From the NCBI GenBank assembly GCA_029557215.1, contig JAKPQQ010000277.1, positions 1-49,248 on the forward strand: DNA of 49,248 nucleotides. Direction: 5' to 3'. The notes under the pieces are model-generated. The model did no database searches. It worked only from the letters and a program-made list of their open reading frames with translations, and was not told the origin of the DNA. Each line of letters begins with the position of its first letter. Positions within the stretch are counted from its first letter, which is position 1. The DNA comes from Fibrobacterota bacterium. Its GTDB lineage: Bacteria > Fibrobacterota > Fibrobacteria > UBA5070. Positions 8,730 through 16,249 of the stretch are shown in pieces. The translations under genes were made by a program, and so were the position numbers.

Positions 8730-9179
8730 TCAGACGTCGGCCAGGGAGCTTTTCATGACGTAGGTCACGAGCTCGTCGGACGAGAACCAGTAGGAGATTT
8801 CGCGCGCGGCCGATTCGGGGGAATCGGAGCTGTGGACCACGTTGGAACCCATGGTGGGCCCGAACGCGTGGCGGATGGTGCCGGGCGCCGCCTTGGCGGG
8901 ATCCGTCGCACCGTTGAGAGAGCGCACGCCGGCGATCGCGTCTTCGCCCTCGAGCGCGAGCACCACGATGGGGCCGCTGCTCATGAACTCGCAGAGGCCG
9001 TCGAAGAACGGGCGCCCCTCGTGTTCCGCGTAGAACCCGGCGACCTTTTCCCGGGTGGGGTGGACGAGCTTCATGGCCAGAAGGCGGAAGCGGGCCGTTT
9101 CGTAGCGGCGAAGGATCTCGCCGGCCAGAGCGGAACGGACTGCGTTGGGCTTGATGATGGCGAAGGTGCGTTCGATCAT
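8730..9179 (-). CDS. ndk: Nucleoside diphosphate kinase
   Basis: A 149-residue kinase that balances cellular NTP pools by a phospho-histidine ping-pong mechanism. The N-terminus ERTFAIIKPNAV is the usual family opening. The active-site histidine is in NVVHSSDSPESA, where most relatives have NxxHGSDS, so the residue after His is Ser rather than Gly. FSSDELV near the end fits the family. It is transcribed toward sdhA and may share its transcript. Confidence 0.95.
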   Translation of the reverse strand: MIERTFAIIKPNAVRSALAGEILRRYETARFRLLAMKLVHPTREKVAGFYAEHEGRPFFDGLCEFMSSGPIVVLALEGEDAIAGVRSLNGATDPAKAAPGTIRHAFGPTMGSNVVHSSDSPESAAREISYWFSSDELVTYVMKSSLADV

Positions 9180-9340
9180 GAAGCCGGAAATCTAGACTTC
9201 GAGGTCGTTTGCTAACAGGTGCCGAGTTGCGGTCCATGCCCGAAGCCCGAGTTGGAATCGGCATGGATCTACGGTTTTTGTCCGCATGGAGTTAGCTTCG
9301 TGGGCAGGAACACCCCCCTACACACTTCGGAATACCCTTC

Positions 9341-10735
9341 TTGATCCAGGAATCCCAGAACAAGTTCGCGCCCATCCTCCGGATCGTGGAATCGGCGCTC
9401 ATCCTCGGAACGCTGGTCGGCTCTTGTCTGCTCGTCTCGGGAAGCTGCAACGAAAACGCCCTGATGGTGGGTCTGGCCGCGGTGGTGCTGTACCTGCTGC
9501 TGGCCGAACCCAGCTCCCTGTACGGATCCTGGCGGGGCGCGCCGCTCAAGGACGAGCTCCTTCGCTGCACCTGGGTGTGGATTTCCTCTTCCATGGTCCT
9601 GGCGTTCATCCTCCAGACATTCCTTCCCGGCGCGGAACTCCCCCGCAACCTGTTCCTGGTCTGGGTGGGCACCGATCTGGTGGGTCTGCTCGCCTGGAGA
9701 GCCTCCTTCCGGTTCCTCGTGGGGCGGTTCCGCAATCGCGGGCGCAATCGCGCCAGAGTGGCCATCGCCCCCGCCGACCTGATGGGGCTCGAGGTCGGGA
9801 AGACGATCGAGGCCATGCCGGATTCCGGCCTGGACGTGGCCGGGTGGTTCGACGACCGCAACCCGGAAGGCGATCGCGAACCTTCGGTCCCCAAGGACAT
9901 GATCCTGGGAGACCTGGAAGAGCTGGTGGCCCGCACCCGCGAAGGCGAATTCCAACGGGTCTACCTCGCGTTCCCGCTTTCCGCGACCGAACGCACCCGG
10001 TTCCTGATCCAGCGCCTGGCCGACACCACCGCCTCGGTCTACCTGGTCCCCGACTTCTTCACGTTCAATCTCGTCAATTCCCGCATGCTCCATCTGGGGA
10101 ACCTGACGGCGATTTCCGTCTTCGAGCTCCCCTACAGCGAAACCGACTGGTACGTCAAGCGCACCTTCGACATCCTGTTCTCCCTGGGGTTCCTCGCCGT
10201 GTTCGGGATCCCCATGCTGGCGATCGCGGCGGCGGTCAAGCTGACCTCGCCGGGACCGGCGATCTTCAAGCAGAAGCGCTACGGGCTTTCCGGCCAGCCG
10301 ATCGAAGTCTGGAAGTTCCGCTCCATGCGCACGCAGGACAACGGCCCCGTGGTCAAGCAGGCCACCAAGGGGGATCCGCGCATCACTCCGCTGGGCGCGT
10401 TCCTGCGCAAGTCGTCCATCGACGAATTCCCGCAGTTCATCAACGTCCTGCAAGGGTCGATGTCGATCGTGGGACCGCGCCCCCACGCGATCGCCCACAA
10501 CGAGGAATACCGTCGCAAGATCCACGGCTACATGCTGCGCCACAAGGTCAAGCCCGGCATCACCGGCTGGGCCCAGGTCCACGGATGGCGGGGCGAAACC
10601 GAGACGCTCGACAAGATGGAGCAGCGCGTCAAGTACGACATCGACTACCTGCGCCGCTGGTCGCTGTGGCTGGACCTCAAGATCTGCTTCCTGACCGCCT
10701 GGCAGCTGGTGTTCAAGCGGGACAACGTCTACTGA
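9341..10735 (+). CDS. Polyprenyl-phosphate sugar phosphotransferase (WcaJ/WbaP-type)
   Basis: A 464-residue membrane enzyme that starts a surface-glycan chain by moving a sugar-1-phosphate from a nucleotide sugar to undecaprenyl phosphate. It has four or so N-terminal hydrophobic segments, a central CoA-binding-like region, then the C-terminal catalytic domain with YVKRTFDILFSL, KFRSMRT, DEFPQFINVLQGSMSIVGPRP and PGITGWAQVHGWRGET. This matches the exopolysaccharide initiating transferases (undecaprenyl-phosphate glucose phosphotransferase type). The start is a TTG at 9341 with no good ribosome-binding site, so the exact N-terminus is uncertain. Its stop overlaps the agmatine deiminase ATG (TGATG). 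Confidence 0.9.
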   Translation: MIQESQNKFAPILRIVESALILGTLVGSCLLVSGSCNENALMVGLAAVVLYLLLAEPSSLYGSWRGAPLKDELLRCTWVWISSSMVLAFILQTFLPGAELPRNLFLVWVGTDLVGLLAWRASFRFLVGRFRNRGRNRARVAIAPADLMGLEVGKTIEAMPDSGLDVAGWFDDRNPEGDREPSVPKDMILGDLEELVARTREGEFQRVYLAFPLSATERTRFLIQRLADTTASVYLVPDFFTFNLVNSRMLHLGNLTAISVFELPYSETDWYVKRTFDILFSLGFLAVFGIPMLAIAAAVKLTSPGPAIFKQKRYGLSGQPIEVWKFRSMRTQDNGPVVKQATKGDPRITPLGAFLRKSSIDEFPQFINVLQGSMSIVGPRPHAIAHNEEYRRKIHGYMLRHKVKPGITGWAQVHGWRGETETLDKMEQRVKYDIDYLRRWSLWLDLKICFLTAWQLVFKRDNVY

Positions 10736-11811
10736 TGGCGACCTTCGATTTCCGCGGCAGGCTCCTCGCGTCCGACCTTCCCGAAGAGGGACGCCTTTCC
10801 ATGCCGGCCGAGTGGGCTCCCCGCGCCGGGACCTGGCTCGGATGGCCCTGCAACACCGACACCTGGCCCGACGAAATCCGTCCGGCCGTGGAACTCGCGT
10901 TCCGCGCCTACGCCGACGCGCTTTCCCGCGGCGAGGTTGTCAATTTCTGTGCAGGATCCCCCGGGGTGCGCGAGCGGATCGGCCAGCTCGTGGCCGACCT
11001 CCCCCGCCGCGACAGGATCGTCCTGCACGACATCCCCATCGACGATTCCTGGCTGCGCGATTCGGGCCCGATCTTCGTGCGCGACGCGGCCACGGGCAGG
11101 CTGGCCGTCACGGACTGGGACTTCGACAAGTGGGGCGGCAAGTACCCGCCCTGGGACCAGGACGACCGGATTCCGTCCCGGGTGGCCGACCTTCGCGGCA
11201 TGGACCGCTGGATCCCGGGCATGAAGCTCGAAGGCGGATCCATCGACGTGGACGGCGAAGGCACGCTCCTGACCACCGAGCAGTGCCTGCTCCACGAGAA
11301 CCGCAACCCCTGGCTGGATCGCGAAGGAATCGAACTCCGCTTGGACCGTTTCCTGGGCGCCCGCAAGGTGCTTTGGCTGGGTCGCGGCGTGGACGGCGAC
11401 GACACCGACGGCCATGTGGACGACCTGGCCCGCTTCCTGGCGCCGGGCCTGGTCTGCGCCGCGGTGGAATCCGACGTCAACGACGAGAACCACGCGCCGC
11501 TCGACGACAATATTTGTCGCCTGCGCGGGATGCGCGACGCCGCCGGCCGCAGGTTGGAAGTGGTGGAGCTCCCCATGCCCAGGCCGTTGGTGCGGCTGGG
11601 CTTGCGCACCCCGGCGAGCTACTGCAACTTCCTGTTCACGGCCCAAGGGATCGTGATGCCCGCCTTCGGCGATCCCATGGACGAGCTCGCGATCCGCAGG
11701 CTGGAAGCCGCCACCGGACGGGAAGTGACGCCCGTCGACTGCCGCGACGTGATCTTCGGGCAAGGCAGCCTGCACTGCCTGAGCCAGCAGGAGCCGTCGG
11801 ACAGATCCTGA
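10735..11811 (+). CDS. aguA: Agmatine deiminase / peptidyl-arginine deiminase family
   Basis: A 358-residue guanidino-group modifying enzyme that converts agmatine to N-carbamoylputrescine in polyamine synthesis. Visible catalytic features are WLRDSGP, LEGGSIDVDGEG, the DTDGHVDD block and the nucleophilic cysteine C348 in GQGSLHCLSQQ. Length fits the family (about 340-370). The ATG overlaps the stop of the upstream sugar transferase, so translation is probably coupled. A strong hairpin follows directly after the stop. The pairing with a glycan-initiating enzyme is unexplained. Confidence 0.93.
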   Translation: MATFDFRGRLLASDLPEEGRLSMPAEWAPRAGTWLGWPCNTDTWPDEIRPAVELAFRAYADALSRGEVVNFCAGSPGVRERIGQLVADLPRRDRIVLHDIPIDDSWLRDSGPIFVRDAATGRLAVTDWDFDKWGGKYPPWDQDDRIPSRVADLRGMDRWIPGMKLEGGSIDVDGEGTLLTTEQCLLHENRNPWLDREGIELRLDRFLGARKVLWLGRGVDGDDTDGHVDDLARFLAPGLVCAAVESDVNDENHAPLDDNICRLRGMRDAAGRRLEVVELPMPRPLVRLGLRTPASYCNFLFTAQGIVMPAFGDPMDELAIRRLEAATGREVTPVDCRDVIFGQGSLHCLSQQEPSDRS

Positions 11812-11841
11812 GAAGGGGCGCCCGAGGAGAGCGCCCCTTCT
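11811..11841 (+). terminator. Terminator hairpin after aguA
   Basis: The arms GAAGGGGCGC (11812-11821) and GCGCCCCTTC (11831-11840) pair perfectly around a nine-base loop, and the flanking A and T extend the stem. Only a short T-run follows, so it may be less efficient than a classical terminator. The stem starts right after the aguA stop. Confidence 0.65.
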
Positions 11842-12242
11842 TCGAAAGGACGGGAGGGCGGCGAGCGCTCTTGGTCATTCCCCGTGCATCCCCGCAAGCG
11901 ACGCGCCGCCCACCGAAATCGCCGTTCCCCGCATACAAGGCGACCCGGTTTTTATCCCATCGAACAGTATACCGTTCCGCACAACCCCAGACAAGTGCGA
12001 TTGAGGAAAAAACTCATCCTCAGCGGCTCGTTCCTTCCCCCAGCCCAAGCCTGTACGCTTTCGGCGTACAGCAAGCGCTCGAAACGCCGATAGCCACGGG
12101 CCGCGGCGTCGATTTTCTCCTATTTCTGACATTGCAGGAAACGACACGGCGGGTTGAACCCCCCTTCCGAAACCGGGTGAGTGGAAGGTCATGGGTCCGT
12201 CGTTCCAAGCCTTCCGGAGTTTACTCCGGAAGGCTCTCCTTT
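11842..12242. other. Gene-poor intergenic region with structured elements
   Basis: This is the only long stretch without a convincing gene. Between the convergent aguA and glycosyltransferase genes it carries a leftward promoter (11966-11994) and a small hairpin at 12051-12071 (CTGTACGC and GCGTACAG around TTTCG). It also holds a strong 12-bp hairpin with a T-run at its right end (12208-12243). AT content is locally raised around 11945-12020. I looked for tRNA, tmRNA, RNase P, SRP and 6S signatures and recognised none. A small RNA is possible but unproven. Confidence 0.5.
11966..11994 (-). promoter_or_regulatory. Leftward sigma-70-like promoter in the intergenic region
   Basis: On the minus strand TTGTCT (11994-11989) and TATACT (11971-11966) are separated by exactly 17 bases, a near-consensus spacing. 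The expected start of transcription is near 11959. No recognised gene lies downstream before the aguA terminator hairpin, so the product would be a short or antisense RNA. Confidence 0.5.
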
Positions 12243-12243
12243 T
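12208..12243 (+). terminator. Strong hairpin with T-run, rightward polarity
   Basis: A perfect 12-bp stem AGCCTTCCGGAG / CTCCGGAAGGCT (12208-12219 and 12224-12235) with loop TTTA is followed by CTCCTTTT. The T-run is on the plus strand, although the gene ending next to it (the glycosyltransferase) is on the minus strand. It may end aguA read-through, end an unannotated RNA, or act on both strands. Confidence 0.65.
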
Positions 12244-13550
12244 CAGGCCCGGACCAGCCCCGAATCCTGGCGCAAGTCCGTGAACTCGGGGTGATCGGGC
12301 CACATTTCCAGTCCTGCCCGCAGGAACCGATCGGCGGACTCTTCCTGGGAGCACATCCGCAGCGCGCGCACCAGACCCGACCAGGCGCGAGGGTCGTCGC
12401 CGTCCTTTTGGATGCACCAGGCGTAGAGTTCGGCCGCGCGGGCCGGTTTTCCGTGACGCACGTATGCGTCAGGCAGCACCCAACGCGGCGGTCGTCTGGT
12501 TTCCAGCACGTCCTTGAGGATCTTCAGGATCTCCAATCCCAAGGGTTCGTTCCCGTGGGTGCGCCAATGCTCGGCCAGGCTCTGCAACGGCAGGATGGAC
12601 ACGAGTTTGGGATCCACGGGAAGCAAGGCCTGGCGTACCGACGGCGTGAAGGCCTTTTCCCAGAATTCCAGCGCGGCCTCGGCCCCCAGGACCTGCGTCC
12701 AGACCTGGGCGACCAGACTGATCTGGTTGGGATGCCAGCTCGCGGGATCCGGATCCAGGGTTTCCTGGTAGACGTCGTAGGCTCCTTGGACGTCGCCTCG
12801 GACCAGCCGAAGGGACGCCAGATGGGACGGCAGCACCGAAAGCAGGTGCTGGTCGGCGTCGCCGGCGCGGACGAGTTCCAGCGCTTTGCGGAATCCGGTT
12901 TCGGCCTCGTCGATCTCGCCCAGGTCCTGCATGGAGGTGGCCATCTGGTACCATTGGATCGCGCCGCAATCGCCCGCGGCCACCCGGTCCTGGAGAATGG
13001 CGCGGTTGCGCACCTGCTTGGCCTTCACCGTGGCGGGATCCGTGTAGCCCGTGTGGTGCACCATGATCTGGCTGTATTCCAGCGGGAGCCCCAAGGCGAA
13101 GATGGCCGGGTACACCTGCTCGTGGATGGCGCCGGTGAACCGCAACCTGGGGTGGGCGGGGAACATCCGGATCTGGGAGAATTCCGATCCCGTCGCCCCG
13201 CCGTCGATTGTGTTCTTGATCAGGAACGAAAGCGCCCGTTCGGGAGGATCCTGGGCCGCGCGAAGGATCGGTTCGACGGATTCCGGCGGCAAGCGGTCGT
13301 CGGCGTCCAGCCAGAGGATCCACGGGCGCGTCGCGCGATCCAGGCTCGCGTTGCGCGCCAGTGCGAAATCCTTGCGCCATTCCATGAAGGACACCTTGGC
13401 CCCGGCGGCCTTCGCGATCTCGACGGTCGCGTCGGTCGAGCCGGTGTCGACCACGACGAGTTCGGCGTCGAGAGGCTCGATCGAGCGCAGGAGCGCGGGA
13501 AGGTTGTCGGCCTCGTTCTTGACGATCATGCAGACCGATATTCGACTCAT
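12243..13550 (-). CDS. Glycosyltransferase family 2 with TPR-like C-terminus
   Basis: A 435-residue protein. Residues 1 to about 230 form a GT-A fold family 2 glycosyltransferase: SVCMIVKNEADNL at the start, VVVDTGSTD, and the metal-binding LWLDADDR (D82, D84). HEQVYP and VMVHHTGY are typical of the SunS/WaaE-like subgroup that often carries TPR repeats. The rest is helical with TPR-like stretches (for example GAIQWYQMATSMQDLGEIDEA, about residue 200). Acceptor and donor are unknown. The upstream gene is another TPR protein 61 bases away, so they form a probable two-gene operon. Confidence 0.88.
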   Translation of the reverse strand: MSRISVCMIVKNEADNLPALLRSIEPLDAELVVVDTGSTDATVEIAKAAGAKVSFMEWRKDFALARNASLDRATRPWILWLDADDRLPPESVEPILRAAQDPPERALSFLIKNTIDGGATGSEFSQIRMFPAHPRLRFTGAIHEQVYPAIFALGLPLEYSQIMVHHTGYTDPATVKAKQVRNRAILQDRVAAGDCGAIQWYQMATSMQDLGEIDEAETGFRKALELVRAGDADQHLLSVLPSHLASLRLVRGDVQGAYDVYQETLDPDPASWHPNQISLVAQVWTQVLGAEAALEFWEKAFTPSVRQALLPVDPKLVSILPLQSLAEHWRTHGNEPLGLEILKILKDVLETRRPPRWVLPDAYVRHGKPARAAELYAWCIQKDGDDPRAWSGLVRALRMCSQEESADRFLRAGLEMWPDHPEFTDLRQDSGLVRA

Positions 13551-13611
13551 GGCCTACAGTCTTCCATCCACAAGCGGAAGATGCTAGACAAAAATCGGAA
13601 CGGCCCCTCGC

Positions 13612-14310
13612 CTACCCCCTGCGCGCCTCGATGGCCTTTTCGCGCAGTTCGCGCCCGACACCCATGCTGTCGAGCAGCATGGCCAGGTCGCGATCGGAGG
13701 TGCCGGCCGGGGCGAGTTCGGTCCAGTTGAACACGGAGTCGGAGTCGGCGGGATCCATGCGCACGGCCATCTCGAAGAAGGCGCGCGCGGCGTTCCCCAG
13801 CCCCTGGCGGTAGCAGGAGATCCCGATCCCGCCCCAGGCGCGGGATTGGCCCGCGTCCTCGTCGATCGCCTTCAGGAAATAGGGAAGCGAATCGTTCCAC
13901 TGTTCCGATTCCAGCAACCGCTCCCCGATGTCGCAGGCACACGTGCTCCCGTCCGCCGCGGCCTGGACGGGTTCCGTCGGCGCGGTGGGCGCCGGGGCGC
14001 CCGACGCCTCCGACAGGATCCGACCCAATTGGTCGTCGCATCCCAGGGCGGAAGCGATGTCGCGCAGGTTGGCTTCGTTGTCGGGGTCGGAAGGACAGCG
14101 GCGGTAGGCCTCCTGGGCGAGCACCCACGCGTCATCGCGGCGCCCGAGCCAGAACAGCGAGATGCTCAGCCCCTGGATCGCGCGCCAACCGGAAGGATCG
14201 GCGTCGTGGGCGCGTTTGAACAGGTCGGCCGCGTCCTGCCATCTGGATTGCGCCAGCGCCGATTCTCCGAGTCCGAGGAGCTCTTCGGGGGATCCCATCT
14301 GTGCGGACAT
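13612..14310 (-). CDS. TPR repeat protein
   Basis: A 232-residue protein with tetratricopeptide-type repeats at about residues 10-85 (SRWQDAADLFKRAHDADP, then RDDAWVLAQEAYRRCP) and 125-200 (SEQWNDSLPYFLKAIDEDA). An Ala/Pro-rich linker lies between them. No signal peptide, so probably cytoplasmic. I chose ATG 14310 because a perfect AAGGAGG lies eight bases upstream; a start at 14337 has no such site. It precedes the TPR-bearing glycosyltransferase on the same strand, and divergent transcription starts within 76 bases. Function unknown. Confidence 0.8.
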   Translation of the reverse strand: MSAQMGSPEELLGLGESALAQSRWQDAADLFKRAHDADPSGWRAIQGLSISLFWLGRRDDAWVLAQEAYRRCPSDPDNEANLRDIASALGCDDQLGRILSEASGAPAPTAPTEPVQAAADGSTCACDIGERLLESEQWNDSLPYFLKAIDEDAGQSRAWGGIGISCYRQGLGNAARAFFEMAVRMDPADSDSVFNWTELAPAGTSDRDLAMLLDSMGVGRELREKAIEARRG

Positions 14311-14385
14311 GGTCTCTGCCTCCTTAGGTGCAATCAAGGTATTCTCTGCGCAGGGGGTTTGCGGAGGTATCTTTCATCGTCAAAC

Positions 14386-16161
14386 ATGCCATTTGTCCGG
14401 GAACTGCTCGACTCCGCCCCGAGCGCGGCCATCGCCGAACTTCACTCCCACCGCCTCGGGCGGTCGGGAATCGTCCAAAGCAGCCGCATCCGCTCCGAGC
14501 TGGAGGCGTGGCTGTCGGATCCTGTCCGGATGGAAAGCTTCGCTTCCGGCAACGCGTCCGCCACGGCCGCGCTCTCGAAGCTCGCCTTCGCCGGTCGCTC
14601 CGGGTTCGCGGAACTCGACGGCGCCCAGGAGCTTTCCGACGCCTTGATGGCCTTCCGTCCCGTGGGGGACGTCACCGGCTGGCACGGCCTGGACGATTGG
14701 TCCGCGCTGCTGCGCGGCAGGTGGCTGGACGAACATTCGATTCCCGAACCTCCCGCGCGCTGCGACGCGCTGCCATCCAGCGCGGCCTGGGTCGAGGGCG
14801 TGGCGGGGCTGTCGGCGAAGATCGACTTGGGCCTGGCGCGACTCAACCGCTCCGGCGAGCTGAACCGGCGCGACCGCCCCGTCCTGCGTTCGTGTTTCTT
14901 CCACTTGGCGCACCTTCCCGAGGATGCCTCGGAGACCTGTCTGGACCTGACCCTCGCCTTCCTCGCGGGGCGCGAGTGGGTGGTGTCCCGCAACAGCCGC
15001 CTGGAATGCCACGAGGAAATGGTCGAGTCGCTGTCCGACACCCAGGACTGGATCCGTTGGATCCGCCAATGGTGGCTGCGCCTTGCGATTCCCGGCGAGG
15101 ACGCTTGGTGGCGCGACACGTCCTCCCGGATCCTGTCCGGAGCCGACGCGCTGCGCATCTGGAGCTGGCTGGACGGCGTCGAGCCTTCGGCCGACCGGGA
15201 TCCATCCTGGAAGGAACTCCCCGCGCGTCTGCGCCAAGCCATCGCGCTGGGCCTGCTGGAGGCCGACCTCGAAGACGGATTCGTGGCCAGGATCCGTCCG
15301 GGCGAAGGCGAACTCCCTCCCGCGACCGACCGACCCATCACCTGCACGGCCGATTTCCTGGTCTACCTCGGTCCGGGCGCCCCGCCGACTCTCCGGCGCG
15401 ACCTCGAAGCGATGGGGATCCGGGAGCAGGCCGGCCGGGTGAGCCGGTATCGCCTGGTCCGCGAAGCCGTGCTGGCCATGTCGGCGAGCACCCTCCTGGG
15501 ACACAGGGTCCAAGGCGCGATCGAAGCGCTCGACCCGCCGCCGACCGTGAGACGCACGCTGGCCGAGTGGATGCAGGCGCGACGGACCTGCCAGTTCGAG
15601 TCGTTCCGGGTCCTTCGCGTGCGCGAACCCAACCGTTTCCAGGAATTGTCGGCCCTCCCGCTGGTGACCGGACTCGTGCGCGAGACCATCCCCGGCTGGG
15701 GATTCGTGGTCGATCCCGCACTGGAACCCGAACTGCGACGGGCCTTGGCCACCCTCGGCTACGACCCTCCCGCGCTGGAGGAGAACGTCGAACCCCCGAC
15801 GCCCTGGAGTCTCCCGGACGCCATCGCTCCCGTGGAACAGCCCGCCTACGAGGAATGGCACCTCTCGCCGCGGCCCGACGACGACGCGCGCCGCAACGCG
15901 GTGTCGTCGACATCCAAATACGGCGAATCGCTCAAGGAGCTTCCGTTCTCCGACCTTCTGCGCGTGGCGGAATACGCCATCCTGGTCGACGCCGAGATCG
16001 AAGCGGTCCTGCGCGGTTCGGGCCCCAAGCCGGTCCGGTTCAAGATCCTGCGGCTGGACAAGCGCCGCGAACCGGTGACGCTGGAGATCCGTTCGATCGG
16101 CGGCCGGGAACCGCGCGAAATCCCGCTGGAATCCGTCCGCAAGATCCGCGTCGTCGACTGA
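14386..16161 (+). CDS. XPB/Ssl2-like helicase-associated domain protein
   Basis: A 591-residue protein without a helicase motor. Residues from about 310 to 470 resemble the XPB/Ssl2-like N-terminal helicase-associated domain (Helicase_C_3): TADFLVYLGPGAPPTLRRDL, then YRLVREAV, then VRRTLAEWMQ, and a late FVVDPALEPELRRALATLGY. The C-terminal 80 residues (EIEAVLRGSG to IPLESVRKIRVVD) look like a WYL-like beta domain, typical of such proteins. The N-terminus is divergent. Bacterial homologues usually sit beside an XPB-like helicase, which is not in this window. The start ATG 14386 lacks a close ribosome-binding site; GGAGG lies about 20 bases upstream, so an alternative start is possible. Confidence 0.72.
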   Translation: MPFVRELLDSAPSAAIAELHSHRLGRSGIVQSSRIRSELEAWLSDPVRMESFASGNASATAALSKLAFAGRSGFAELDGAQELSDALMAFRPVGDVTGWHGLDDWSALLRGRWLDEHSIPEPPARCDALPSSAAWVEGVAGLSAKIDLGLARLNRSGELNRRDRPVLRSCFFHLAHLPEDASETCLDLTLAFLAGREWVVSRNSRLECHEEMVESLSDTQDWIRWIRQWWLRLAIPGEDAWWRDTSSRILSGADALRIWSWLDGVEPSADRDPSWKELPARLRQAIALGLLEADLEDGFVARIRPGEGELPPATDRPITCTADFLVYLGPGAPPTLRRDLEAMGIREQAGRVSRYRLVREAVLAMSASTLLGHRVQGAIEALDPPPTVRRTLAEWMQARRTCQFESFRVLRVREPNRFQELSALPLVTGLVRETIPGWGFVVDPALEPELRRALATLGYDPPALEENVEPPTPWSLPDAIAPVEQPAYEEWHLSPRPDDDARRNAVSSTSKYGESLKELPFSDLLRVAEYAILVDAEIEAVLRGSGPKPVRFKILRLDKRREPVTLEIRSIGGREPREIPLESVRKIRVVD

Positions 16162-16249
16162 CCCCTGTTGGGGCGCGGCCTCGGATTCCATCTTTCCAGG
16201 AATAGACGGAATCCGTCGATCATCGCACCCCTCGCCGAAGGCCGCTTCC

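Noticed and set aside
6046..8763. A 905-codon open frame on the plus strand across sdhAB
   Set aside because: It is the antisense shadow of two well-conserved genes; high GC third positions leave such frames open.
9233..9277. Hairpin TCCATGCC/GGCATGGA followed by a T-run upstream of the sugar transferase
   Set aside because: The stem is only 8 bp with a 19-base loop, and no gene ends there in that direction.
9269..10582. A 437-codon minus-strand frame
   Set aside because: Antisense to the sugar transferase; composition is that of a shadow frame.
11636..11938. A 100-codon minus-strand frame starting TTG downstream of the leftward promoter
   Set aside because: No ribosome-binding site, and most of it is antisense to aguA; only the promoter itself is kept as an observation.
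11842..12242. tmRNA, RNase P RNA, SRP RNA, 6S RNA or a tRNA
   Set aside because: Signature segments of each were looked for on both strands and not found.
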